A DNA stretch of 64,000 nucleotides from assembly GCF_012931845.1 (NCBI RefSeq), contig NZ_CP051884.1, positions 2,294,001-2,358,000 on the forward strand. The letters are read 5' to 3'. The position numbers were made by a program, and so were the translations under genes. Shown here one piece after another: positions 53,360 to 62,618 of the stretch; position 1 is the first letter of the stretch, and each line of letters opens with the position of its first letter. The notes under the pieces are model-generated. The model was not told the origin of the DNA. It ran no database searches and saw nothing but the letters and a program-made list of their open reading frames with translations. This DNA comes from Cellulomonas taurus. GTDB lineage: Bacteria; Actinomycetota; Actinomycetes; Actinomycetales; Cellulomonadaceae.

Positions 53360-54370
53360 GTGCTGCCGTTCTCGACCGAATCCCCCGCGCCGACCCCCAG
53401 CCAGTCCCCGACCCCGATGGACGCCGGTGAGGCGGTGGGGCACACCTGGGACTGGCTGACCGGCCCCGGCCTGAAGATCGCCATCATCGTGGTGGTCGGC
53501 ATGCTGGTGCTGCTGGTGGTGCAGCGGCTGATCAAGTCGGTCACCGAGCACATCGCCAGCGGGGACTCCTTCCTGCAGCGCGGCATCGTGCGGCCGCTCG
53601 GCACCGAGGTCGCCGGTGCCCTACGCAAGGCGAATCCGGTCGCCGCCGCCCGGCGCACCCAGCGGGCGCGCACCATCGGCTCGGTGCTGCGGTCCACCGC
53701 GGCGATCGTGATCGGCACCATCGTGGTGTTCCTCGCCCTGGACCAGATCGGGGTCAACCTGGCCCCGTTCATCGCCTCGGCCGGAATCGTCGGTGTGGCC
53801 CTCGGCTTCGGCGCGCAGAGCCTGGTCAAGGACTTCCTCACCGGCCTGTTCATGTTGCTGGAGGACCAGTACGGGGTCGGCGATGTGGTCGACGTCGGCC
53901 CGGCCAGCGGGACCGTGGAGTCGGTCGGCCTGCGGGTCACCAAGATCCGGGACGCCGACGGGGTGCTCTGGTACGTGCCGAACGGCTCGGTGCTCCGAGT
54001 GGGCAACAAGACCCAGGGCTGGGCCAACGCCGTGGTCGAGGTGAAGGTGGACTACTTCGTCGACCTGGACCAGGTGCAGGACTTGCTCGGCAGGGCGGCG
54101 GCCGAGGTCGCCACGAACGACGAGCTCAAGGCCGTGATGGAGGGCAACGCCACCGTCAACGCCGCCGAGGACCTGGCGGCGGACGCGGTCACCATGCGCC
54201 TGGTGCAGCGCACGGTCCCCGCCCAGCAGTGGAAGGTGTCGCGGGCGCTGCGCGAGGCGGTGCGCCGGCAGCTGGCCGACGCCGGCATCCCGCTGGCCGG
54301 TCAGCGGGATGCCCTCACCGCCTACCAGGAGACCCTGAAGGCGCGTGAGGACGACGCCGATCAGTCCTGA
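53360..54370 (+). CDS. Small-conductance mechanosensitive channel (MscS family)
   Basis: A 336-residue osmotic safety channel. After a short Pro/Ser-rich N-terminus there are helices at about 38-60 and 110-130, and the pore-lining TM3 glycine/alanine pattern follows ([43 protein letters not shown]). The beta domain has [21 protein letters not shown]. The alpha/beta cytosolic domain ends with charged residues. The GTG start has no strong site; translation may be coupled to the upstream peptidase 9 bp away. Confidence 0.92.
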   Translation: MLPFSTESPAPTPSQSPTPMDAGEAVGHTWDWLTGPGLKIAIIVVVGMLVLLVVQRLIKSVTEHIASGDSFLQRGIVRPLGTEVAGALRKANPVAAARRTQRARTIGSVLRSTAAIVIGTIVVFLALDQIGVNLAPFIASAGIVGVALGFGAQSLVKDFLTGLFMLLEDQYGVGDVVDVGPASGTVESVGLRVTKIRDADGVLWYVPNGSVLRVGNKTQGWANAVVEVKVDYFVDLDQVQDLLGRAAAEVATNDELKAVMEGNATVNAAEDLAADAVTMRLVQRTVPAQQWKVSRALREAVRRQLADAGIPLAGQRDALTAYQETLKAREDDADQS

Positions 54371-54431
54371 GCGGCGAGCCCTCGAGCCGCGGGGCCAGCC
54401 GCCCTCGAGCCGGGGTGCCGTCAGCTCGGGG

Positions 54432-54662
54432 TCAGCGCAGTCCGTCGAGCTCGGCGGCCAGGTTGTCGGCCTCCGGGCCGACGATGACCTGCACGATCCG
54501 GCCCGAGCGCACGACGCCGAAGGCGCCGGTCTGCTTCAGGGCCGCCTCGTCCACCTGCTGCGGGTCAGTGACCTCCACCCGCAGGCGGGTGATGCACGGC
54601 TCCAGGTCGACCACGTTGCCGTTGCCACCCAGCGCCGCCAGGATCTGCTCTGCCTTGCTCAA
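54432..54662 (-). CDS. Stand-alone PTS glucose-family EIIB protein
   Basis: A 76-residue phosphotransferase EIIB domain of the glucose/N-acetylglucosamine type. The phosphorylatable cysteine is Cys23 in [11 protein letters not shown], with the following [21 protein letters not shown] strand-turn typical of the fold. TTG 54662 is the start, with GGAGG 7-8 nt upstream. No EIIC or EIIA gene is adjacent, so it must work with a permease encoded elsewhere or regulate through phosphorylation. Two copies of gccctcgagcc lie in the 62 bp between it and the MscS gene. Confidence 0.85.
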   Translation of the reverse strand: MSKAEQILAALGGNGNVVDLEPCITRLRVEVTDPQQVDEAALKQTGAFGVVRSGRIVQVIVGPEADNLAAELDGLR

Positions 54663-54759
54663 CTCGGAACCTCCGGAACGTGTCGTTGCTCTCGTCTGTG
54701 CTCAGCCTAAGCCCGGGGTGGGACGTTCGACCCCTCCCACGGGTGCGACACTCGACACC

Positions 54760-55158
54760 ATGACCCCCGAGGACCCCACCTCGTTCTACGCGGCCGTCGG
54801 CGGCCACGACACCTTCGTCCGCCTGGTCGACGTCTTCTACCAGGGCGTCGCCGAGGACCCGGTGCTGGCACCGATGTACCCGGAGCAGGACCTGGGACCG
54901 GCCAAGGTGCGGCTGACCATGTTCCTGGAGCAGTACTGGGGCGGCCCCACCACGTACTCCGAGCAGCGTGGCCACCCCCGGCTCCGGATGCGCCACGCGC
55001 CCTTCCCGGTCGACACCGACGCCCGGGACCGTTGGCTGCGCCACATGCGCACCGCGGTCGACGCGCTGGAGCTCGCGCCGCTGCACGAGGCGATGCTCTG
55101 GGACTACCTGGAACGCGCCGCGCATTCGCTGGTCAACACCGCGACCATGCCATCCTGA
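54760..55158 (+). CDS. glbO: Truncated haemoglobin, group II (GlbO type)
   Basis: A 132-residue 2-on-2 globin. The B-helix tyrosine is in [14 protein letters not shown] (Tyr27), the proximal histidine is His79 in [11 protein letters not shown] and the G8 tryptophan is Trp92 in RDRWLRHM. These fit group II trHbO proteins, which bind oxygen or nitric oxide and can aid respiration or detoxification. ATG 54760 fits the family start. The tesB gene begins 5 bp later, so the two are likely co-transcribed. Confidence 0.92.
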   Translation: MTPEDPTSFYAAVGGHDTFVRLVDVFYQGVAEDPVLAPMYPEQDLGPAKVRLTMFLEQYWGGPTTYSEQRGHPRLRMRHAPFPVDTDARDRWLRHMRTAVDALELAPLHEAMLWDYLERAAHSLVNTATMPS

Positions 55159-55163
55159 GACGC

Positions 55164-56039
55164 GTGACCGACGCGACGACCTCCCCCGACCCGATCCAGA
55201 ACCTGCTCGCCGTGCTCGACCTGAGCGCCACCGGCGACGACAGCTTCACCGCGACCAGCCTGCCTCAGCCCTCCGGCCGGGTGTTCGGCGGTCAGGTGAT
55301 CTCCCAGGCGCTGATCGCGGCCGGCCGCACGGTGCCGGAGGGCCGTCTGCCGCACTCGCTGCACGGCTACTTCCTGCGGCCCGGCGACGTGCGCACCCCG
55401 ATCGACCTGTCGGTGGAGCGGCTGCGGGACGGCCGGTCGTTCTCCGCCCGCCGGACCCATGCCGCGCAGGACGGCGCGGCCATCCTGTCGATGATCGCTT
55501 CCTTCCAGGAACGGCAGGACGGGGTGGAGCTGACCGAGCCGATGCCGGAGGTCCCCGCACCGGAGGAGGTGCCCTCGGCGATGGACGTGATGGGCGACAT
55601 GGATCACCCGGTCGCCCGGTTCTGGACGCATGAGAGCGCCTTCGACGTCCGGCACGTCGGCGGGGCGATCTACCTCGGTGCCGACCCGACGCACGCCGAG
55701 GGCCAGCAGGTGTGGATGCGCACCCGGGCGGCGCTCCCCGACGACCAACTGCTGCACCGGGCACTGCTGGCCCATGCTTGCGACCAGATCATGCTGGAGC
55801 CGATCCTGCGCCGCGCCGGGCTGTCCTGGCTGACCCCCGGCCTGTCGGTGTCCAGCCTGGACCACGCGATGTGGTGGCACCGGGACGTGCGGGTGGACGA
55901 CTGGTTGCTCTTCGACCAGCGCAGCCCGAGCGCGCAGGGCGGCCGTGGCCTCGGCGCGACCCGGGTGTTCGACCGGTCCGGCACCCTGGTCGCCTCGATC
56001 GCCCAGGAGGGCATGGTCCGGGTCCCCGCCGGGAACTGA
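55164..56039 (+). CDS. tesB: Acyl-CoA thioesterase II
   Basis: A 291-residue double hot-dog thioesterase hydrolysing medium- and long-chain acyl-CoA. It has QPSGRVFGGQVISQALIAAGRTV, LPHSLHGYFLRPGD, DGRSFSARRTHAAQDG and, in the second fold, LDHAMWWHRDVRVDDWLLFDQRSPSAQGGRGLG with the catalytic Asp/Gln/Thr region. GTG 55164 is 5 bp after the globin stop. A terminator follows. Confidence 0.92.
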   Translation: MTDATTSPDPIQNLLAVLDLSATGDDSFTATSLPQPSGRVFGGQVISQALIAAGRTVPEGRLPHSLHGYFLRPGDVRTPIDLSVERLRDGRSFSARRTHAAQDGAAILSMIASFQERQDGVELTEPMPEVPAPEEVPSAMDVMGDMDHPVARFWTHESAFDVRHVGGAIYLGADPTHAEGQQVWMRTRAALPDDQLLHRALLAHACDQIMLEPILRRAGLSWLTPGLSVSSLDHAMWWHRDVRVDDWLLFDQRSPSAQGGRGLGATRVFDRSGTLVASIAQEGMVRVPAGN

Positions 56040-56059
56040 ACGGAGCCGGACACGACGAC

Positions 56060-56088
56060 GGGCCGGCCGCCACGAGGGGGGCCGGCCC
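56060..56088. terminator. Terminator between tesB and the convergent operon
   Basis: gggccggcc pairs with ggccggccc (9 bp, 11-nt loop), about 20 bp after the tesB stop and 45 bp past the minus-strand stop at 56134. It can serve both directions. Confidence 0.6.
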
Positions 56089-56133
56089 GCGCCGTCCCGG
56101 CGCACAGGGGTCGCCAGGAGCTCGGGGGCGGGA

Positions 56134-56961
56134 TCAGTCGCCGAAACCGACCGCCTTGAACGCCTCGGTCTGCTGGCGGATCGCCACCTCGGTGGGCAGC
56201 CGCTCGATCGACGAGGCGCCGAAGAAGCCCACCACGCCGGTGGTGCGGCTGAGCACGTACTGGGCGTCGGCGGGCTCGGCGATCGGCCCCCCGTGGCAGA
56301 GCACCAGGATGTCCGGGTTGACCCGCACCGCGGCGTCCCGCATCTGCTGAATCCGCTCCACGCAGGCGTCCAGGGTCAGCGCGGTGCCGGCACCGATCGA
56401 ACCCTTGGTGGTCAGGCCCATGTGCGGCACCAGGATGTCCGCACCGGCTTCGGCCATCGCGACCGCCTGCTCCACGTCGAAGACGTAGGGGCTGGTCAGC
56501 AGGTCGCGCTCGTGGGCAGCGGCGATCATCTCGACCTCCAGGTCGAAGCCCATCCCGGTCTCCTCCAGGTTCTGCCGGAAGGTGCCGTCGATCAGACCGA
56601 CGGTCGGGAAGTTCTGCACCCCGGTGAACCCGGCCCGCTGCAGGTCGTCCAGGAACCTGCCCATCACCCGGAACGGGTCGGTGCCGTTGACCCCGGCGAG
56701 TACCGGGGTGTCCTTGACCACCGGCAGCACCTCGTCGGCCATCTCCATCACGATGGCGTTCGCGTCACCGTAGGCGAGCAGTCCCGCGAGCGAGCCGCGA
56801 CCGGCCATCCGGTACCGCCCGGAGTTGTAGATGATCAGCAGGTCGATGCCGCCGGCCTCCGCCGACTTGGCCGAGATGCCGGTGCCCGCTCCGCCGCCGA
56901 TGATCGGTCGGCCGGCGGCCACGGTCGAGCGCAGACGTTCCAGTGCGCGGGTGCGGTCCAT
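56134..56961 (-). CDS. TIM-barrel PEP-hydrolase-like protein (Tm-1 C-terminal type)
   Basis: A 275-residue protein of the phosphoenolpyruvate hydrolase-like family. It has [82 protein letters not shown] and [21 protein letters not shown] as family blocks. The plant virus-resistance protein Tm-1 has this domain as its C-terminal half; its enzymatic role is not established. GAGGAGG lies about 8 nt before the ATG. It follows the UPF0261/Tm-1 N-terminal homologue by 27 bp in one operon. Confidence 0.85.
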   Translation of the reverse strand: MDRTRALERLRSTVAAGRPIIGGGAGTGISAKSAEAGGIDLLIIYNSGRYRMAGRGSLAGLLAYGDANAIVMEMADEVLPVVKDTPVLAGVNGTDPFRVMGRFLDDLQRAGFTGVQNFPTVGLIDGTFRQNLEETGMGFDLEVEMIAAAHERDLLTSPYVFDVEQAVAMAEAGADILVPHMGLTTKGSIGAGTALTLDACVERIQQMRDAAVRVNPDILVLCHGGPIAEPADAQYVLSRTTGVVGFFGASSIERLPTEVAIRQQTEAFKAVGFGD

Positions 56962-56988
56962 GGTCGGGTCCTCCTCAGGTGGTGCGGA

Positions 56989-58209
56989 TCAGTGCGTGGC
57001 GATCAGGTCGTGCAGCAGCCGGGCCGCCGCGCGGCCGAAGCCGGGGTCGTTGATGTGCTGGTCGGCCTCGATCAGCGGGAGCTCGGAGTCGGCCATGCCG
57101 TGCCGGATCGCGTCGAACAGGGCGGCGTCGGCCTCGGCGTCCTCGAAGGGGCCGCCCGCGGTGTCGATGCCGCTCACCCCGCGCAGCGGCAGCACCAGGG
57201 CGCGCGGACCGTGTCCGGCACGCAGCTTCGTGGTGAGTCGCCGCCCGAGCTCAGCCATCTCCTCGGCGGTGGTGCGCATCAGCGTGACGGTGGCGTTGTG
57301 CACCAGGAACCGGCGACCGTCGAACCGCTCCGGCACGCTGGCCTCGGGGCCGAAGTTCACCATGTCCAGCGCACCGACGCTGACCACCTGCGGCACCCCG
57401 GCGGCCCCGGCGGCGGTCAGCCGATCCGGTCCGGCGCTGAGCACCCCGCCCACCAGGTCGTCGGCCAGCTCGGTGGTGGTCAGGTCCAGCACCCCGGCCA
57501 GGAAGCCGTCGGCGGCCAGTCGCTCCATCGCCCGGCCACCGCTGCCGGTGGCGTGGAAGACCACCGGCTCGTACCCCAACGCGGTCAGTTCCTCCCGGGC
57601 CTCGTCGCAGGCGGGCGTGGTCAGCCCGAACATGGTCAACGCAACCATCGGGCGGTGCCGGCCCTCGGGTGCCGAGCGGCGGGCCTGCGCCGCCCGGGCC
57701 ATCCCGGCGACTGCTGCCACCGCATTGCCGAGCACCTGCTCGGACAGCGAGTTGATCCCGGCGATGTCCACCACCGAGTACATCAGCGTGACGTCGGACT
57801 CGCCGACGTAGGGCGCCACATCGCCCGATGCCATCGTCGACACCAGCAGCTTGGGCGCCCCCACCGGCAGCGCCTGCATCGCACGGGCCGCCACGGAGGA
57901 TCCGCCGGAACCGCCCACGGCCAGGACCGCGTCCACCGCGCCGCGACGGTAGAGGTCGGCCAGCACGGTCGCCGCCCCCTCGCCCATCGTGATCAGCGCC
58001 GCGCCCCGGTCGCCGGACGCCCGCAGGCTCGCCACCGAGCTGCCGGCCGCCTCGGCCACCTGCGCCGCTGTCACGTCGGCCGCCGCGTCGGACAGCGGTC
58101 CGACATCGATGGTCACCGCCCGCACGTCCAGCTCGGCCAGGCGCTCGGCCAGCCAGCGGTACTCCGCACCCTTGGTGTCCAACGTCCCGATCAGGGCCAC
58201 CGTCGTCAT
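56989..58209 (-). CDS. UPF0261 / Tm-1-like ATP-binding protein
   Basis: A 406-residue Tm-1-like ATP-binding family protein. It begins TTVALIGTLDTKGAEYRWLAERL and has LAVGGSGGSSVAARAMQALPVG (nucleotide-binding part), LMYSVVDIAGINSLSEQVLGNA and FLVHNATVTLMRTTAEEMAELG. The family corresponds to the N-terminal half of tomato Tm-1. The bacterial function is unknown. ATG 58209 is preceded by GAGGAGG. It is the first gene of a two-gene operon and is divergent from a MocR regulator, which probably controls it. Confidence 0.88.
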   Translation of the reverse strand: MTTVALIGTLDTKGAEYRWLAERLAELDVRAVTIDVGPLSDAAADVTAAQVAEAAGSSVASLRASGDRGAALITMGEGAATVLADLYRRGAVDAVLAVGGSGGSSVAARAMQALPVGAPKLLVSTMASGDVAPYVGESDVTLMYSVVDIAGINSLSEQVLGNAVAAVAGMARAAQARRSAPEGRHRPMVALTMFGLTTPACDEAREELTALGYEPVVFHATGSGGRAMERLAADGFLAGVLDLTTTELADDLVGGVLSAGPDRLTAAGAAGVPQVVSVGALDMVNFGPEASVPERFDGRRFLVHNATVTLMRTTAEEMAELGRRLTTKLRAGHGPRALVLPLRGVSGIDTAGGPFEDAEADAALFDAIRHGMADSELPLIEADQHINDPGFGRAAARLLHDLIATH

Positions 58210-58271
58210 CTCTGGGACCTCCTCGTCCGCTCGTCTGCGCCCAGTCTCGACCGGAAGCTGGGGTCCGGAGT

Positions 58272-58294
58272 GGACCATTGGCCGGACATTGGCC
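58272..58294 (+). promoter_or_regulatory. Tandem direct repeat, likely MocR operator
   Basis: GGACCATTGGCC is followed immediately by GGACATTGGCC; the ATTGGCC cores (58277-58283 and 58288-58294) are spaced 11 bp apart, one helical turn. MocR/GabR-type regulators characteristically bind direct repeats in divergent spacers. It lies 31 bp before the mocR-like start and 62 bp from the UPF0261 start. Confidence 0.55.
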
Positions 58295-58325
58295 CAACCG
58301 CGCAGGTCGGCGCTACCGTCGCCGC

Positions 58326-59705
58326 ATGACGGAGCTGATCGATCCGGCCGAGCTGGCCCGTCTGCTCGGCCACTGGCAGGGCCCCGGCGCCGCGCAGGCG
58401 GCCCCGCTGCGCGCTGGCCTGGCCGACCTGGTCCAGGACGGTGCCCTGCCGGCCGGAGCCCGCCTGCCCGCCCAACGCGCCCTCGCCGCGGCCCTCGGCA
58501 TCGCCCGGGGCACCGTGGACCGGGTGTACCGGGAGCTGGCGGCCGAGGGCCTGGTCACCGCCCAGCAGGGCTCCGGCACCTACGTGCAACGACCGGCACT
58601 GCGGCGACGGACCCGCGACACCGGCCGCCTGAGCTCCTTCACCGCTTCCCCCGAGCCGATCGACCTGTCCAGTGGCGCCCTGCCCGCCGCCCCCGGGGTC
58701 GCCGAGGTCTTCGCCCGGGTCGCCGAGCTGCTCGCCGACGGCCACGCGCACCGGGACGGCTACTTCCCGGCCGGACTGCCCGAACTGCGCGCGGCGCTGG
58801 CCCGTCGTCTCACCGCCGACGGCGTGCCCACCGCCCCGGACCAGCTGATGGTCACCGCCGGATCGCAGCAGGCCGTCTGGCTGGTGGGCCAGACCCTGAT
58901 CGGTGCCGGGGACACCGTCGTCACCGAGGACCCGACCTATCGCGGCGCGCTCGGGGTGTTCGGCGCGGCCGGTGCCCGGATCCGGGCGGTGCCCACCGGT
59001 GCGCACGGCATCGACACCGACCTGCTCGGCCGCGCCCTGGCCCAGCGGCCCCGGCTGCTCTACGTGCAGACCTCGCTGCACAATCCCACCGGCGTGCACA
59101 CCGGCCGGGCCCGTCGCAGCGAGATCGGCCGACTGGTCGACCGGGGCGACACCCTGGTGCTCGACGACCAGTCCTGCGCCGACCTGCCCCGCACCCGCTC
59201 CGGCCGGCTCGGCGGTCTGGACGGCCGGGTGCACCCCGAGCGGCTGATCACGGTCGGCACCACCTCCAAGCTGTTCTGGGGCGGACTGCGGATCGGCTGG
59301 ATCCGGGCCGACCCGGCGATGATCCGACGCCTGACCGCCACCCGCAGCGCGGTGGACCTCGGCTCGGCCGTGGCCGACCAGCTCGCCGTGTCCCTGCTGC
59401 TGCCCCGCACGGCGGAGCTGCGAGCCGAGCGCCGGGACCTGCTGGACACCCAGTACCGGCAGACCGTCGAGGTGCTGGCCGCCGAGGCCCCGGACTGGAG
59501 CTGGTCGGCTCCGGACGGCGGCAGCGGACTGTGGGTAGAGACCGGACAGGACACCGTGCGCCTGGCCAGCCGGGCCCAGGCAGCCGGTGTCCGGCTGGCC
59601 CCGGGACCGGGGTTCTCCGCCTACGAGGGGCACCGCAGTCGGCTGCGGCTGCCGCTGTGGCACGAGCCCGGGATGCTGGCGGAGGCGCTGCGCCGGGTGC
59701 GGTGA
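58326..59705 (+). CDS. MocR-family (GntR plus aminotransferase) regulator
   Basis: A 459-residue fusion regulator. An N-terminal GntR winged helix (residues about 20-90, GALPAGARLPAQRALAAALGIARGTVDRVYREL) joins a fold-type I aminotransferase domain with PLP lysine at 315 (TTSKLFWGGLRIGW). DPTYRGALGVF and QTSLHNPTGVH are further aminotransferase motifs. Such proteins use PLP or its aldimine as effector. The divergent UPF0261/PEP-hydrolase-like operon is the likely target, with the tandem repeat between them as operator. Confidence 0.9.
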   Translation: MTELIDPAELARLLGHWQGPGAAQAAPLRAGLADLVQDGALPAGARLPAQRALAAALGIARGTVDRVYRELAAEGLVTAQQGSGTYVQRPALRRRTRDTGRLSSFTASPEPIDLSSGALPAAPGVAEVFARVAELLADGHAHRDGYFPAGLPELRAALARRLTADGVPTAPDQLMVTAGSQQAVWLVGQTLIGAGDTVVTEDPTYRGALGVFGAAGARIRAVPTGAHGIDTDLLGRALAQRPRLLYVQTSLHNPTGVHTGRARRSEIGRLVDRGDTLVLDDQSCADLPRTRSGRLGGLDGRVHPERLITVGTTSKLFWGGLRIGWIRADPAMIRRLTATRSAVDLGSAVADQLAVSLLLPRTAELRAERRDLLDTQYRQTVEVLAAEAPDWSWSAPDGGSGLWVETGQDTVRLASRAQAAGVRLAPGPGFSAYEGHRSRLRLPLWHEPGMLAEALRRVR

Positions 59706-59754
59706 GACCCGGCTCCGGTGGCGACGGCGGCGACCGCGATGCAGGGTGTCGCCC

Positions 59755-60732
59755 GTGGTCAGACTGCGACGCGTACGGATCGACTCCCCCGGCTGGACCC
59801 GCAAGCGCGCCGGGAAGTCGTTCCACTATCTCGACCTGGACCGCGTGCGGATCACGGACATCGAGCACCTGGACCGGATCACCGCGCTGGCCATCCCGCC
59901 CGCGTGGCAGGACGTGTGGATCAGCCCGTGGCCGAACGGCCACATCCAGGCCGCCGGACTCGACGACGCCCGGCGCCGGCAGTACCTCTACCACCAGCAG
60001 TGGCGCGCCCGCCGCGACCGGCTCAAGCACGATCACGTGCTCGACGTCGGCCGCCGCCTGCCCGCCGCCCGGCGTTCGGTCCGCCGCGACCTGGCGTTGC
60101 CCGGTTTCCCCCGGGCGAAGGCGCTGGCTCTGGCCTTCCGGCTGCTCGACCTCGCCTACTTCCGCGCCGGGGGCGAGGGCTACGCGCAGCGCAACGGCTC
60201 CTACGGCCTGGCCACCCTGCGCCGCGAGCACGTCGAGGTGCTGGACGAGCAGCGGGTGCACTTCTGCTACCCGGCCAAATCCGGTCAGGTCCGGGACGTC
60301 GTGGTCGAGGACGCCCAGGTCGCCGAGCTGATCGGCACCCTGCTGCGGCGGCGCGGCGGCGGTCCGGAGCTGCTGGCCTGGTCCGACGACGACGGCTGGC
60401 ACGACATCGTCTCCGCCGAGGTCGGGGCGGATGTGAAGCACCGGCTGGGCGACGACGCCTCGCCGAAGGACTTCCGCACCTGGCATGCCACGGTGCTCGC
60501 CGCCCGGGCGCTGGCAGCCGCCGGACCCGCACCGTCGTCGGAACGGGCACGCCGCACGGTGGTCGCGCAGATGGTCAAGGACGTGTCCACCGAACTCGGC
60601 AACACCCCGGCCGTGTGCCGCGCCTCCTACATCGACCCGCGGGTGATCGACCTGTGGGCGCACGGCACCGCCATCGCCCCCACCCGCTCCCAGGCGGTGG
60701 CCGAGAAGCGGACCCTGGAGCTGCTGGGCTGA
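59755..60732 (+). CDS. Eukaryotic-type DNA topoisomerase IB
   Basis: A 325-residue bacterial/poxvirus-type topoisomerase IB that relaxes both positive and negative supercoils through a 3'-phosphotyrosyl link. The N-terminal domain has RKRAGKSFHYLD, IPPAWQDVWISPWPNGHIQA and YHQQWRARRD. The catalytic domain includes YGLATLRREHV, DFRTWHATVLAARAL and LGNTPAVCRASYIDP, with the nucleophile Tyr292. The GTG at 59755 is chosen by homology; a second GTG at 59746 is possible. It is 50 bp downstream of the MocR gene. Confidence 0.93.
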   Translation: MVRLRRVRIDSPGWTRKRAGKSFHYLDLDRVRITDIEHLDRITALAIPPAWQDVWISPWPNGHIQAAGLDDARRRQYLYHQQWRARRDRLKHDHVLDVGRRLPAARRSVRRDLALPGFPRAKALALAFRLLDLAYFRAGGEGYAQRNGSYGLATLRREHVEVLDEQRVHFCYPAKSGQVRDVVVEDAQVAELIGTLLRRRGGGPELLAWSDDDGWHDIVSAEVGADVKHRLGDDASPKDFRTWHATVLAARALAAAGPAPSSERARRTVVAQMVKDVSTELGNTPAVCRASYIDPRVIDLWAHGTAIAPTRSQAVAEKRTLELLG

Positions 60733-60744
60733 AGCCCCCGCCAA

Positions 60745-60860
60745 CTGGCCGCCTGGCCGCCTGGCCGCCTGGCCTGAGGCTCGCGGCCACCTGCCCGCCC
60801 CGCCGGCCGGTTGCCTGTTCGCCTGGTGGTCTGTCCGCCTGCCTGGCTGGCTGATGGTTG
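60745..60860. repeat. Short low-complexity repeats (ctggccgc and gcctggctggc)
   Basis: ctggccgc is repeated three times in tandem followed by ctggcctg (60745-60776). Further on, variants of gcctggctgg recur to about 60860. The rest of the 232-bp interval 60733-60964 shows no gene, hairpin terminator or recognised promoter. Confidence 0.5.
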
Positions 60861-60964
60861 CCTGGCTGGCGCCCCTCCGCCCGGTGGCCCGGCCCCTGTC
60901 CGCCTGCGCCGGGCCGCGTGACGCCCCGGGTGCGGGTCGTCCGATCCGACCGCAGACTGCGGGA

Positions 60965-62572
60965 ATGGCGAAGCCCGCACCCGATGACCTGCTCCCCCAC
61001 CCGATCGCCGACACGCTGCCGGGGCTGGTTCCCGGCCTCGGACCCGACGGGCACCCGCGCCCGGACGCGCCGCTGGTCGCCGTCACCGGGGTGACCGGCT
61101 ACGTCGGTGGTCGGCTGGTCCCCGAGCTGCTGGCAGCGGGTTACCGGGTGCGCGCCCTGGCCCGGCACCCGGAACGGCTGCGCGGACGGCCCTGGTTCCA
61201 CGACGTCGAAGCGGTGAAGGCCGACGCCAGTGACGCCGACCAGATCCGCGCCGCCCTGGACGGCGCCGACGTCGCCTACTACCTGATCCACTCGATGGGC
61301 TCGGGCAGCGAGTTCGAGGAGCGCGACCGCGGCACCGCCCGCACCTTCGGCAAGGCGGCGCGTGAGGCGGGGGTCGGTCGGCTGATCTACCTGGGCGGCC
61401 TCGCACCCGAGGGCGAGAAGCTGTCACCGCACCTGGCGTCCCGCACCGAGGTCGGCGAGATCCTGCTGGACAGCGGAGTGCCGACCGCCGTGCTGCGTGC
61501 GGCGGTGATCCTCGGCTCCGGGTCGGCCTCCTTCGAGATGATGCGGTACCTCACCGAACGACTGCCCGCGATGACGGTGCCGAAGTGGGTGGAGAACCGG
61601 ATCCAGCCCATCGCGGTCCGGGACGTGCTGCGCTACCTGGTCGGAGCCGCCTCCCTGCCGCCAGAGGTCAGCCGGGCCTTCGACATCGGTGGCCCCGAGG
61701 TGCTCACCTACCGCGACATGATGCAGCACTACGCGGCGGTGGCCGGGCTGGGTCGCCGGATCATCGTCCCCGTACCGGTACTGACCCCGGGGCTGTCCAG
61801 CCTCTGGGTCGGCCTCGTCACCCCGGTACCCTCCGGCATCGCCCGCCCCCTGGTCGAGTCCCTGGTGCACGAGGTCGTCTGCGACGAGCACGACATCGCG
61901 GAGTACATCCCCGACCCGCCGCAGGGACTGATCGGCTTCGACCGCGCCGTGAAGCTCGCGCTGACCCGGATCCACGAGGCGGCGGTCACCACCCGGTGGT
62001 CGTCCGCCGGCGTGCCCGGCGCGCCGAGCGAACCGCTGCCCACCGACCCGGACTGGGCCGGTGGCTCGCTCTACGTCGACGAGCGCAGCGTCCGGGTGGA
62101 CGCCTCCCCCGCCGCGCTGTGGCGGGTACTGGAGGCGGTCGGCGGCGAGCGCGGCTGGTACTCCTGGTCGCTCGCCTGGCGGGTGCGCGGCCTGCTGGAC
62201 CGCCTGGTCGGCGGCCCCGGCCTGCGCCGTGGTCGCCGCGACCCGAGCCGCCTGCTGGTGGACGACGCCGTCGACTTCTGGCGGGTCGAGGAGGTCGTGC
62301 CCGGGGAACTGATCCGGCTGCGCGCGGAGATGCGTCTGCCCGGCCTGGCGTGGCTGGAGCTGCGAGTACAGCCCACCGAAGAGGGTGGGTCGAGCGACTG
62401 GACCACCCCGCCGACCGTCTACGCGCAGCGGGCGATCTTCCACCCGCGGGGACTGGCCGGCCAGCTCTACTGGTGGTCGGTGTACCCGTTCCACGGTGTG
62501 GTCTTCGGTGGCATGCAGCGGAACATCGCGCACGCCGCCGAGGTCGCCGAGCGCTCCCGCAGCGACCGCTGA
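60965..62572 (+). CDS. SDR-type NAD(P)-binding protein fused to DUF2867 domain
   Basis: A 535-residue protein. The N-terminal Rossmann domain has the dinucleotide motif TGVTGYVGGR (41-50). YYLIHSMGSGSEFEERDRGTARTFGKAA and IYLGGLAPEG then mark an atypical SDR/NmrA-like fold similar to YbjT-type proteins. From about residue 360 a DUF2867 (START-like) domain follows: LYVDERSVRVDASPAALWRVLEAVGGERGWY and LYWWSVYPFHGVVFGGMQRNIA. This fusion is common in actinobacteria, with unknown substrate. ATG 60965 is preceded by GCGGGA only; the frame is open to 60854. Confidence 0.85.
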   Translation: MAKPAPDDLLPHPIADTLPGLVPGLGPDGHPRPDAPLVAVTGVTGYVGGRLVPELLAAGYRVRALARHPERLRGRPWFHDVEAVKADASDADQIRAALDGADVAYYLIHSMGSGSEFEERDRGTARTFGKAAREAGVGRLIYLGGLAPEGEKLSPHLASRTEVGEILLDSGVPTAVLRAAVILGSGSASFEMMRYLTERLPAMTVPKWVENRIQPIAVRDVLRYLVGAASLPPEVSRAFDIGGPEVLTYRDMMQHYAAVAGLGRRIIVPVPVLTPGLSSLWVGLVTPVPSGIARPLVESLVHEVVCDEHDIAEYIPDPPQGLIGFDRAVKLALTRIHEAAVTTRWSSAGVPGAPSEPLPTDPDWAGGSLYVDERSVRVDASPAALWRVLEAVGGERGWYSWSLAWRVRGLLDRLVGGPGLRRGRRDPSRLLVDDAVDFWRVEEVVPGELIRLRAEMRLPGLAWLELRVQPTEEGGSSDWTTPPTVYAQRAIFHPRGLAGQLYWWSVYPFHGVVFGGMQRNIAHAAEVAERSRSDR

Positions 62573-62618
62573 CCCGCCGGGGACCCCGACTGCCCCAGCG
62601 CCGCACCTGCCCGCAGTG

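Noticed and set aside
54371..54431. gccctcgagcc direct repeats as an attachment site
   Set aside because: The two 11-bp copies are only about 23 bp apart, contain a palindromic XhoI-like core and bracket no gene; chance or slippage is adequate.
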